From the NCBI RefSeq assembly GCF_964355755.1, contig NC_092672.1, forward strand, positions 8,864,001-8,928,000: 64,000 nucleotides of DNA, given 5' to 3'. Below, piece after piece: positions 57,701-61,985 of the stretch. The notes beneath the pieces are model-generated. The model was not told the origin of the DNA. It made no database searches and saw only the letters and a list, made by a program, of their open reading frames with translations. This DNA comes from Antedon mediterranea (taxonomy: Eukaryota > Echinodermata > Crinoidea > Comatulida > Antedonidae). Position 1 is the first letter of the stretch. Each line of letters begins with the position of its first letter. Position numbers and translations under genes: made by a program.

Positions 57701-59463
57701 AAAATTAATCAAGCTTACCTGATAAGACCCAGCGCTAACTGTTACTAAATATTTAGCATCAGGGGTCATTGCCATGGCAACAACACCTACATCGGAATGT
57801 GCAGTAAACAGCGTTTGTACTGGTACACTGGAATGACAAATTATAAAGTTATATATATATATATATATACAGTAGTACAAGAAAGACAAACGAAAACAAA
57901 ACTTAGTACTTTAGTATATTGATGCAAACTATTTCACACATGTGTGATTGGACGGCAGTTAAGATTCGTTTCAGACATAATATTTTAACTTTCCTTTTTT
58001 GTTTGCGAAGGATTAGAAAATAAATACTACACTAAAGTACAGTTCTTCTAATCAATAAAACAATTAATTCAAACTTGATATGCAAACTCCTTATTCCATT
58101 CAGTCAATAGTTCTTACCCAGTATTTGAATCCCAAATAATGACCATACTGTCAGGACCTTTATCAGCTGTTGCGACCCAACGCTTATCATTGCTGGCACA
58201 GGTGCACGATATATTATTACTCTGTAAAAACATGAACAAAATTGAGGGTTTTGAAGTAGGCATCAAAGACATGGTCTCAGAATTTAAAAGCAATTTCAAA
58301 CTACAAGAGCTACTCAGTGTCACTACGATACAGACAGGCCTTTAAGTTCAAGACAGGACTCAACCAAAAGCCATAGTCCTACCTAAGCAACTCAAGACAT
58401 CGCCACTCACTTCCCAGTTTTACTTACATGGCCCTGCAACAGTTTTTGTTTATTATTTACATAATCATACAGGATACATGTATTGCCTCCAGCATAAAGT
58501 ACAGACTTTCTGCTAGCACTGGCTAGGTTCAGCGCTGGTACACATTTGTTCACTCCAAAAGTCCATGACAAATTCTGAAAACAAAAAATAGTATACATGT
58601 AATTATATACAAGATATTGGATATGATAAATGGAAAGACTGATCTGCTACGAATTTAAAATAATTGAATAATATGAACAAAATGGGAACACATGCTACCT
58701 AGTACTGTGGGAATAAAATGGAAAATGAGAAGCATCATGGATTAAAATAGAACTATTAAAACTAGGACGTTTTTGTCTAGGCCTAGAACATGTTTCTTAC
58801 CAGTCCATTAGGGGATGCATCTTGCTTTTCTTCCACTGTTTCAACTTCCTCTTTTTCCTGAGCAGGTTCACCTTGGGTATTATTAACCTGGTTGTATTCA
58901 GTTGTCTCCGCAATCTCATTTCCAGTGGCTTCATTTGATTGTTGGTTTGCAGACTCTGCTGGTGTTGTCACAGGTGGATGGATCCCAGTATGGTCTCTTG
59001 AAATAGGAGCAATTGCATCAGGAACAGCATCAGCATTTTCCACCAACTCTTCTTCATTTTGGTTTTGTTCTTTTTCTTCAGCTTGGTCTTTTTCATTTAC
59101 TTCTTCTGTTTCATTTATTTCATCTTTGTCTTGTACTTCCTCTTTTTCTTCCTCTTTAAATTTGGAAGCCTCATCCGCCGATACTCTACCTTCTTCCCCA
59201 GACTGGTCGTTTTTTAGTGGTTCATCATCTCCTCCACTTTGATCAATGGCAGAATTATCTGGTTGCTCTTGCACTGGAAGATCCTCTCCTGTAGCAGTTA
59301 ATTCTTTAGAATCACTTTGTTGTGTTTCGTCATCTTGATTATCTTCAACTTTGTCATTGTTCTGGTTGTCATTGATTTCTGAAGGATCATTGACCTCTGT
59401 GCTTTTTAATAAATCTTGTTTTTCAGTGATTATAGGTTCAACCTCACCCTTTTCACTGTCCAT
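27579..59463 (-). CDS. CFAP251: CFAP251 (WDR66): complete gene, 22 coding exons, 1116 aa
   Basis: CFAP251 is an axonemal protein of the calmodulin- and spoke-associated complex at the base of radial spokes in motile cilia and flagella; loss in humans gives malformed sperm tails. Exons (high to low): 59463-58801, 58574-58428, 58221-58118, 57827-57719, 57608-57450, 57192-57024, 55363-55273, 54729-54592, 53424-53295, 52811-52756, 52598-52539, 52188-52109, 46766-46627, 46137-45964, 41273-41130, 40824-40748, 40176-40035, 39630-39539, 37394-37266, 34717-34521, 28053-27916, 27790-27579. The lengths sum to 3351 bases with consistent phase at every junction and GT-AG borders. Residues 1-221 are acidic and Glu/Asp/Gln rich. 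WD40 repeats span about 222-890, with WD or equivalent pairs in exons 3, 5, 6, 8, 11, 13 and 18. Residues 890-1116 form a calmodulin-like tail ending in the family's LPEEIT-FAAEILG motif. Length is close to the human protein. The gene looks intact. Confidence 0.96.
27916..28053 (-). CDS. CFAP251: CFAP251 coding exon 21 (EF-hand-like)
   Basis: Reads [20 protein letters not shown], then [20 protein letters not shown], then ILQTR. The YVNHRPAFG motif is conserved in the family. Length 138, ends phase 1. Acceptor CATTACAG, donor GTAATC. Confidence 0.94.
28213..28479. repeat. Direct repeat of ~103 bp flanking a MITE remnant
   Basis: TCTTTGATTACTTTCTCAAA begins at 28213 and again at 28377, and about 103 bases match in each copy with a few changes. 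Between them (28314-28376) are words of palindromic MITE family P1: ATATGGTAGTGG, GGTAGTGATAT and CCATATATGGGCAC. The MITE remnant has lost both termini. Confidence 0.8.
30081..30232. mobile_element. Palindromic MITE, family P1, copy 2
   Basis: Left end GTTCTGTCTATATTATC, right end GATAGTGTAGACAGAGC, with TATCACTACCATATTTGG repeated twice in the centre. Lies within CFAP251 intron 20. The TTAA at the left and TTTAA at the right may be the target duplication. Confidence 0.8.
33200..33450. mobile_element. Foldback element inside copy 1 of the 756-bp duplication
   Basis: Nested inverted blocks are TCCAATCAAATGAC and GTCATTTGATTGGA, then CTTTGATAAAAATAAT and ATAATTTTCATCAAAG, then ACTATAGGATAT and ATCCTATAGT. 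The layout is that of a MITE of about 250 bp. The right arm carries TGACGTCA, a CRE-type octamer. The same element recurs 756 bases downstream. Confidence 0.65.
33956..34206. mobile_element. Foldback element inside copy 2 of the 756-bp duplication
   Basis: Exact counterpart, at offset 756, of the foldback at 33200-33450, with the same nested inverted arms. Confidence 0.65.
34521..34717 (-). CDS. CFAP251: CFAP251 coding exon 20 (EF-hand-like)
   Basis: Reads [20 protein letters not shown], then [20 protein letters not shown], then [19 protein letters not shown]. The helix-loop spacing resembles EF-hands, but the calcium ligands look degenerate. Length 197, ends phase 1. Acceptor CATTATAG, donor GTAAGTCG. 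It lies 60 bases from the end of the 756-bp tandem duplication. Confidence 0.94.
34718..37265. other. CFAP251 intron 19, 2.5 kb
   Basis: AT-rich with long A and T runs and TAGGCCTA at 34964 and 36488. No element with clear borders and no supportable open frame. Confidence 0.5.
37266..37394 (-). CDS. CFAP251: CFAP251 coding exon 19 (C-terminal domain)
   Basis: Reads [20 protein letters not shown], then [20 protein letters not shown], then LR. The [18 protein letters not shown] segment marks the start of the calmodulin-like tail in this family. Length 129, ends phase 2. Acceptor CTTTTCAG, donor GTACTG. Confidence 0.94.
37395..39538. other. CFAP251 intron 18, 2.1 kb
   Basis: Contains one decayed copy of palindromic MITE family P1 near 37.6 kb, TAGGCCTA at 38098, and a short TTA/TAT microsatellite at 39476-39493. 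Nothing else was recognised. Confidence 0.5.
37566..37676. mobile_element. Palindromic MITE, family P1, copy 3 (decayed)
   Basis: Retains GTGTGATGTGGCCAAATATG, GGTAGTGATATGACATCATC, GGGTACATCACATTTTT and CATAAAGTTTGATAGTG. The outermost inverted ends have been lost. Confidence 0.7.
39539..39630 (-). CDS. CFAP251: CFAP251 coding exon 18 (last WD40 blade)
   Basis: Reads [20 protein letters not shown] then [10 protein letters not shown], a full blade ending with HMWN. Length 92, ends phase 2. Acceptor CTATAG, donor GTAAGTAT. Last WD unit before the C-terminal domain. Confidence 0.94.
39631..40034. other. CFAP251 intron 17
   Basis: 404 bases with a short C-rich run (CCCCCACCCCC) near 39890. Nothing else was seen. 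Confidence 0.5.
40035..40176 (-). CDS. CFAP251: CFAP251 coding exon 17 (WD40)
   Basis: Reads [20 protein letters not shown], then [19 protein letters not shown], then ALISHPGG. The donor is taken as GTACGT after GGC. The alternative GTAATA four bases on would break the phase with exon 18. Length 142, ends phase 0. Acceptor TTTTTCAG. Confidence 0.92.
40177..40747. other. CFAP251 intron 16
   Basis: 571 bases. AATAAT microsatellite at 40193-40225. GAGAAAGAGATT recurs at 40338 and 40465, each followed by a related GAACTAAGGAAG or GAAACAAGGAAG word, pointing to a diverged local duplication. Confidence 0.45.
40748..40824 (-). CDS. CFAP251: CFAP251 coding exon 16 (WD40)
   Basis: A 77-base exon: [20 protein letters not shown] then GSSLQ, ending phase 2. 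The [13 protein letters not shown]-type segment is typical of CFAP251. Acceptor ATAGTTTAAG, donor GTAAGT. Confidence 0.93.
41130..41273 (-). CDS. CFAP251: CFAP251 coding exon 15 (WD40)
   Basis: 48 codons, phase 0 at both ends: [20 protein letters not shown], then [20 protein letters not shown], then FLVTANDQ. Acceptor AATTTAG, donor GTAAGTGTC. Confidence 0.93.
42537..42670 (-). pseudogene. Relic of a non-LTR retrotransposon C-terminus
   Basis: The minus strand reads [19 protein letters not shown] and, after a short gap, [20 protein letters not shown] motif followed some 25 residues later by an aromatic W-R pair is common at the end of LINE polyproteins that follow the reverse transcriptase. 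Only about 45 residues are recognisable and the upstream frame is not convincing, so this is a short 3' remnant. Exact clade unknown. Confidence 0.45.
44540..44885. repeat. Four degenerate ~100-bp repeats with GGCTAATTAAG core
   Basis: Blocks starting near 44544, 44646, 44745 and 44845 each open with a CTTAAGAGTGGG-like word. About 20 bases later comes GGCTAATTAAG, or GGCTATAATTA in the first. Spacing is regular at about 100 bases although the intervening sequence has diverged strongly. The conserved core TAATTA is the homeodomain consensus. Confidence 0.6.
45690..45895. repeat. Diverged relative of the 710-905 dispersed repeat
   Basis: Opens GTAGAAACCCTATGAAGG and carries AAACACCTC and two GGGAA(C/G) words (CAGGGAACTG, ATAGGGAAG). 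Similarity to 710-905 is mainly at the start and in word style; borders are not defined. Confidence 0.3.
45964..46137 (-). CDS. CFAP251: CFAP251 coding exon 14 (WD40)
   Basis: 58 codons, phase 0 at both ends: [14 protein letters not shown], then [19 protein letters not shown], then [15 protein letters not shown]. The [11 protein letters not shown] segment is a strongly conserved family signature. Acceptor CATGTCAG, donor GTAACATA. Confidence 0.94.
46138..46626. other. CFAP251 intron 13
   Basis: 489 bases; TAGGCCTA at 46422. Nothing else was recognised. Confidence 0.5.
46627..46766 (-). CDS. CFAP251: CFAP251 coding exon 13 (WD40)
   Basis: Completes glycine, then [20 protein letters not shown], then [20 protein letters not shown] and AWMATA. 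It continues the exon 12 blade directly, so no exon is missing in the long intron between them. Length 140, ends phase 0. Acceptor TTTTTAAG, donor GTAGGT. Confidence 0.93.
48357..49162. mobile_element. Non-autonomous element with CCAAGGAGGT terminal inverted repeats
   Basis: Left end TTTACCTTCGCCAAGGAGG then TATATGTA; right end TACATACACC then TCCTTGGCAGAGATAAA. The arms match as inverted copies with few mismatches. Just inside the left end is a GTTTGTTTGTTTGTT microsatellite followed by AGCAGGATTACTCAAAAAG, a layout I recall from repeats of many marine invertebrates. About 805 bp, with no transposase frame. The superfamily cannot be assigned from the ends alone. Confidence 0.7.
51341..51364. 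repeat. AT dinucleotide and poly-T microsatellite
   Basis: A run of TATATATATATATA leads directly into a tract of twelve or so T, in CFAP251 intron 12. Confidence 0.85.
52109..52188 (-). CDS. CFAP251: CFAP251 coding exon 12 (WD40)
   Basis: Encodes (K)[17 protein letters not shown] then AYDPKGEYL and the first base of a glycine codon. Length 80. Acceptor CTCTTTAG, donor GTATGTC. The following intron is 5.3 kb. Confidence 0.92.
52539..52598 (-). CDS. CFAP251: CFAP251 coding exon 11 (WD40)
   Basis: A 60-base exon reading (Q)[19 protein letters not shown], with a classic VWNY blade end. Ends phase 2. Acceptor TTCTTAAAG, donor GTAAGAT. Confidence 0.92.
52756..52811 (-). CDS. CFAP251: CFAP251 coding exon 10 (WD40)
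   Basis: A 56-base exon reading [18 protein letters not shown] and ending in phase 2 on a glutamine codon completed in exon 11. Acceptor ATTTTGCAG, donor GTGAGT. Found by homology and phase. Confidence 0.9.
53011..53205. repeat. Direct repeat of ~60 bp around GATGGTTCCAA
   Basis: TGTTGTGTTAATTAAATGAG with CCTGATGCTGGAAGATGG at 53012-53050 recurs in diverged form at 53142-53178 (TTGTGTTGTTAAAATGAG, CCTTGTGCTGGAAGATGG). The copies are about 128 bases apart, in CFAP251 intron 9. Confidence 0.7.
53295..53424 (-). CDS. CFAP251: CFAP251 coding exon 9 (WD40)
   Basis: Encodes (D)[18 protein letters not shown], then [19 protein letters not shown], then DGTKVK. Length 130; ends phase 0. Acceptor CCTTCACAG. 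A 28S rRNA fragment begins only about 23 bases upstream of this acceptor, and its reading frame runs into this exon without a stop. Confidence 0.93.
53448..53714 (-). pseudogene. 28S rRNA gene fragment (5' part, D2 region) inserted in intron
   Basis: On the minus strand, AGTACGTGAAACCGCTAAGA then AGCAAACGGGTGGGCCCGC matches the highly conserved LSU rRNA sequence before expansion segment D2. After it come GCACGAAAGATTCAGCGCG and a long GC-rich stretch ending CAGAATGCCGATCGGC and GAGCTTATAGCCGATC, as in metazoan D2. Only about 260 of several thousand bases are present. Both sides carry TATTATTAT (53439-53447 and 53715-53723), a likely target-site duplication. It is GC-rich unlike its neighbours and is not a functional rRNA gene. 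A 28S-headed SINE is an alternative. Confidence 0.88.
53955..54040 (-). mobile_element. tRNA-derived SINE fragment
   Basis: The minus strand shows an internal pol III B box, GGTTCAAATCC, about 45 bases after a degenerate A box in AGTGGCACTGTTTG, followed by TGGCTGTGCTAC as the 3' acceptor-stem equivalent. The D-arm is degenerate and no anticodon stem is convincing, so this is a SINE head and not a tRNA gene. Confidence 0.55.
54063..54562. mobile_element. Palindromic MITE, family P1, copy 4, split by an insertion
   Basis: The left half (54063-54168) has AAGCTCTGTC, AACTAGTTTGACAAAAAAAT and GATATGCCCAAATATGG. The right half (54509-54562) has GGGCACATCACATG and CATAAAGTTTGATAGTG then TAGACAGAGC. 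About 340 bases of unrelated sequence, 54169-54508, sit at the centre of the palindrome. The insert has TTTAATTAAAGTTTC and CAAATTGGCCAATGG but no clear ends of its own. Confidence 0.75.
54592..54729 (-). CDS. CFAP251: CFAP251 coding exon 8 (WD40)
   Basis: Reads [20 protein letters not shown], then [20 protein letters not shown], then PNFSP. The GHVKFYD strand and NWY segment are strongly conserved in CFAP251. Length 138; ends phase 2. Acceptor TTTCTCTAG, donor GTAAGTAGG. Confidence 0.94.
54730..55272. other. CFAP251 intron 7 with degenerate ~29-bp repeats
   Basis: Between 54895 and 55130, words like GTTTGAGTGAGAA and AATAGACCCTTTTATG recur about every 28-30 bases for seven or eight diverged copies: GGAAGTGAGGAGG, TTTGAGTGAGAAGG, TTAAGTGAGAATAGG, TGAGGAGAATAGACC, TTTGAGTGAGAGC. 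This is an old minisatellite unrelated in sequence to the 28-bp array. Confidence 0.65.
55273..55363 (-). CDS. CFAP251: CFAP251 coding exon 7 (WD40)
   Basis: Encodes [19 protein letters not shown] then [11 protein letters not shown]. Length 91; ends phase 2 on a lysine codon completed in exon 8. Acceptor CTTAAATCAG, donor GTGGGT, a weaker but acceptable site. Confidence 0.9.
55364..57023. other. CFAP251 intron 6, 1.7 kb
   Basis: Ordinary AT-rich intron. No repeat with definable borders, and no open frame of note apart from an 81-codon chance frame at 56790-57035. Confidence 0.5.
57024..57192 (-). CDS. CFAP251: CFAP251 coding exon 6 (WD40)
   Basis: Reads [20 protein letters not shown], then [20 protein letters not shown], then VWDNNRP. 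The [10 protein letters not shown] stretch is a conserved family insert between WD blades. Length 169; ends phase 1. Acceptor ATTTATAG, donor GTAAGTTGG. Confidence 0.93.
57450..57608 (-). CDS. CFAP251: CFAP251 coding exon 5 (WD40)
   Basis: 53 codons, phase 0 at both ends. Reads [20 protein letters not shown], then [16 protein letters not shown], then QVVFYAW. The WDW closes the previous WD repeat, and this exon provides the next. Acceptor ATTTAAG, donor GTGAGT. Confidence 0.93.
57719..57827 (-). CDS. CFAP251: CFAP251 coding exon 4 (WD40)
   Basis: Completes the split glycine, then reads [19 protein letters not shown] and [17 protein letters not shown], an A/B-strand pair of a WD repeat. Length 109. 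Acceptor CATTCCAG, donor GTAAGC; ends in phase 0. Confidence 0.93.
57849..57869. repeat. TA dinucleotide microsatellite
   Basis: A run of about ten TA pairs in CFAP251 intron 3, directly upstream of exon 4. Confidence 0.9.
58118..58221 (-). CDS. CFAP251: CFAP251 coding exon 3 (WD40)
   Basis: Encodes [19 protein letters not shown] then [13 protein letters not shown], a clear WD repeat C-strand. Length 104; ends in phase 2 on a glycine codon split with exon 4. Acceptor TTTTTACAG, donor GTAAGAA. Confidence 0.93.
58428..58574 (-). CDS. CFAP251: CFAP251 coding exon 2 (start of WD40 region)
   Basis: 49 codons, phase 0 at both ends. It begins [17 protein letters not shown], the first conserved segment of the family, then [15 protein letters not shown], a WD-type strand, and ends LLQGH. 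Acceptor TTTTCAG, donor GTAAGTA. Confidence 0.93.
58801..59463 (-). CDS. CFAP251: CFAP251 coding exon 1 (acidic N-terminal region)
   Basis: Residues 1-221 start [17 protein letters not shown]. They are dominated by Glu, Asp, Gln, Asn and Lys, as expected for this poorly conserved N-terminal region. The ATG is at 59463. The exon's own acceptor (TTTTTACAG) ends at 59483, leaving 19 bases of 5' UTR in the exon, so a non-coding exon lies upstream. Donor GTAAGAAAC begins at 58800; phase 0. Confidence 0.93.
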
Positions 59464-59559
59464 GTTGTAATATTTATGCTATCTGTAAAAAAAAACCACA
59501 TAATATGCCGGTTCACAAGCATGACACACACGAAAGCCTTAAAAAAAAAGGTATAGTCT

Positions 59560-60000
59560 AGATACATCCCCTACCTAGGATAGCATATAGGCTAGGGAGT
59601 CCTAGGATATAAGTCTAGCCTATTATAGGCCTATGCCTACGTACCTACAGCAGTTAGGCATAGGCTAGTAGGCCTAGCATATAGGCCTAGCTAGTAGAGG
59701 CTAACTAGGCCTAGGGCTAGCCTAGGCCCTAGGCCCTAGCTAGCTAAAAAGGTAGCCAGACTAAAAACAGACCATTTTATTACTTAGAGAGATGATGCAC
59801 TCTACTAGGCTACTATACTAGGCTAACCTCCTAGTTAGAGGGCCTAAGTTAGGCCGTACCGTTCGTGGCTCTTGACTGGGGCCTACCTCAGACACTAGCT
59901 AGTTAGGCTAGGCCTAGACTAAAAGGGCTAGGCTAGGCCTAGTCTACCGCCTCTAGCTGCTAGGGAAGCGCCAGCTAGCTAGTAGTAGGCCCAGCCATAC
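59560..60000. repeat. Low-complexity block of CTAG and AGGCCTA words
   Basis: About 440 bases built almost wholly from CTAG, GGCCTA, TAGGCC and CCTAGG words on both strands, for example TAGGCCTAGCATATAGGCC and GGCCCTAGGCCCTAGC. It lies in the presumed 5' UTR intron of CFAP251, just inside the transcription unit. There is no fixed repeat period; it looks like an expansion of the genome-wide word TAGGCCTA. Confidence 0.85.
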
Positions 60001-60124
60001 AGTCTTATACTAGAAAGGCGATATTTTCATTCACTCAGTACATTACTGCTGTGTTTAGATAATGCAAATTATATGAACCTATTATATAAACATGTTAAAA
60101 CTAAACTCAGCATTACAAACTTAC

Positions 60125-60240
60125 GATTTACAAGCAGAAAATTATAAATGCTAGGCAGGCTGGTTGGAGGCTTCGTATCTCCTTGGAAACACCTTTGTGC
60201 GCAGATCGGATTTGTTTGTTCGAGTTTAATTTTACAAATT
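60125..60240 (-). other. Probable non-coding first exon of CFAP251
   Basis: Coding exon 1 has a clear acceptor 19 bases before its ATG, so transcription must start upstream. The first strong minus-strand donor above it is GTAAGTTTG starting at 60124. The exon would run up from 60125; its far end is a guess. The intron between, 59483-60124, contains the CTAG/GGCCTA-rich block. Confidence 0.45.
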
Positions 60241-60299
60241 GCGCCCTCTTTAGTATAGATTTTCAAAACTTTTGTGGGATTACCATTATTAAATTCTTA

Positions 60300-60843
60300 T
60301 ATAGGAGTTTTATAGGTAAAATCATGAAGCTTTAACTTAATTTAGAGATCCATGATAAATGCCAATTTCAACTGTTGAAAAAGTGTTAAATACATTACAT
60401 AAAGCAACTGTTACAGTCGTTGTTTGATTGTATTTGCAAAGATTAAAACAAAAATAAATTGCCTGTACACATTTCAATTCTTGTACAAAAAACACTGTTT
60501 TGGATGTAAACAATTTCTTTCCAACTTTAATTAAAAACAGAGTCACAAGCATTGCATCAAGCTAGTTAAAAAGACAAATTCATTTTTTAGTAACAAAAAA
60601 AAAACCTGACAATAAAATAAATCCAATATTAAATTCCACATAAAATAAACATTGCAATAATAAATAGTTCACATCCTCTATTTCTATGTTCCTTACTTTT
60701 GTATTTTTTCATTTAGTTCATTTGAAAAAATTAATTAAATTGAACATAACAGTAGTAATAGTTTAATTATTAGTAATCAATAATATTTAATAAAAGAATA
60801 TTACAAATTCTTTTATAACAAAAGAACATAAAATAAAATATGT
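60300..60843. other. Spacer upstream of CFAP251, no gene seen
   Basis: AT-rich. The CFAP251 promoter should be near 60.2-60.4 kb, but I see no TATA box or other diagnostic site. Confidence 0.4.
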
Positions 60844-60975
60844 TTGTCTACACTATCAAACTAGTTTGACAAAAAAAAGTGTGATATGTGCCCAAATATG
60901 GTAGTGATCATCATGTCCATATATGGGCACATCACATTTTTTTGTCACATAAAAGTTTGATAGTGTATATAGCTT
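60844..60975. mobile_element. Palindromic MITE, family P1, copy 5
   Basis: Left TTGTCTACACTATCAAACT, right AGTTTGATAGTGTATATAGC, with GTGCCCAAATATGG and CCATATATGGGCAC in the centre. Confidence 0.85.
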
Positions 60976-60976
60976 A

Positions 60977-61139
60977 AAGCTCTGTCTACACTATCAAACT
61001 TTATGTGTCAAAAAAATGTGATGTGCCCATATATGGACATGATGATGTCATATCACTACCATATTTAAGCATAGCACTACCATATATGGGTACATCAAAC
61101 TTTTTTGACACATAAAGTTTGATAGTGTAGACAGAGCTT
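60977..61139. mobile_element. Palindromic MITE, family P1, copy 6 (best preserved)
   Basis: Ends are exact inverted copies: AAGCTCTGTCTACACTATC and GATAGTGTAGACAGAGCTT. The arms continue as AAACTTTATGTG and CACATAAAGTTT. At about 163 bp it can fold into one long hairpin. It directly abuts copy 5, sharing TTAA at the junction. Confidence 0.92.
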
Positions 61140-61265
61140 AAGAGTATTATATTCTTCTTATCATTTTCGATCAAGATACAACAAGAATAATAAGGTTCAG
61201 AAGTTGATACTTAAAAGTATTAAGGTGCTACTTCTTACAATAGGACTTTCACCTATACATCTTTT

Positions 61266-61377
61266 AAGCTCTGTCTACACTATCAAACTTTATGTGACAT
61301 GATGGTGTCATATCACTACCATATTTGAGCATATCACTCTTTTTTGTCAAACTAGTTTGATAGTGTAGACAGATCTT
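61266..61377. mobile_element. Palindromic MITE, family P1, copy 7 (internally shortened)
   Basis: Left AAGCTCTGTCTACACTATC, right AACTAGTTTGATAGTGTAG then ACAGATCTT. The centre is shortened to TATCACTACCATATTTGAGC. The two arms belong to different subtypes: ACTTTATGTGAC on the left and AACTAGTTTGAC on the right. Confidence 0.85.
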
Positions 61378-61840
61378 TATAGGTTCGCTTATACAACTTT
61401 TCTGAGGCCCGAATGTACAATATATATTGTTAATATAATTATTCAATTTAAATGTATAAAAATAAATACCACAAAAAAAACATGTTGGGATTGCAGGTTC
61501 TATGAGGAAATAGTGAATATTTGGTCACATTAATTACATATTTATTTATCTATTATTTAGTCTCATTTTATGAGGCCGATCCATCCAGCTGATGCTCTTT
61601 CTTAGACATCCTCAGAACAATAATATTTATATGATAATCACAAATTATTTATATATATATAGAAATCTGGGCCTGTGCAATCCCAAAATCTTGGGTTTTA
61701 TTACAACAACAAAATAAATAAAGTACCAATATATCCATTTTGAATACTATCTAATGTATACAAAAACAACATTTGTTTGTTTATATATTTAGGGCAAATT
61801 GCCAAGGATAACCATAAGCTAATTCATTCACTATCCTTCT
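61378..61840. other. Intergenic spacer, no gene seen
   Basis: AT-rich with a short TA run at 61650-61662. No feature was recognised. Confidence 0.4.
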
Positions 61841-61985
61841 TAAAGGTTGCAAAATCTTATTACAAATCTTTGGGAGTGGAGTTGTAATTTGTCATTAGAA
61901 CAAATCTTAATGTGACAGGACTTGAACCCAGGACCCCTTGGATTGGTAGCCAAGCATCATAACTACCAAGCCACAACTTCACTCC
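61840..61985 (-). mobile_element. tRNA-derived SINE
   Basis: Minus strand: GTGGCTTGGTAGTTATGATG (A box TGGCTTGGTAG), then CTTGGCTACCAATCCAAGG (anticodon-stem-like), then GGGTTCAAGTCCTGTCAC (B box GGTTCAAGTCC). A non-tRNA body follows toward lower coordinates. The cloverleaf is imperfect, and the attached body argues for a SINE and not a tRNA gene. Confidence 0.7.

Noticed and set aside
58892-59242. 116-codon plus-strand frame rich in Ser and Phe
   Set aside because: It is the antisense shadow of the acidic CFAP251 N-terminus; runs of GAA/GAG read as TTC/CTC on the other strand.
61908-61980. Functional tRNA gene
   Set aside because: A and B boxes are present, but stems are imperfect and a non-tRNA tail follows, which fits a SINE better.
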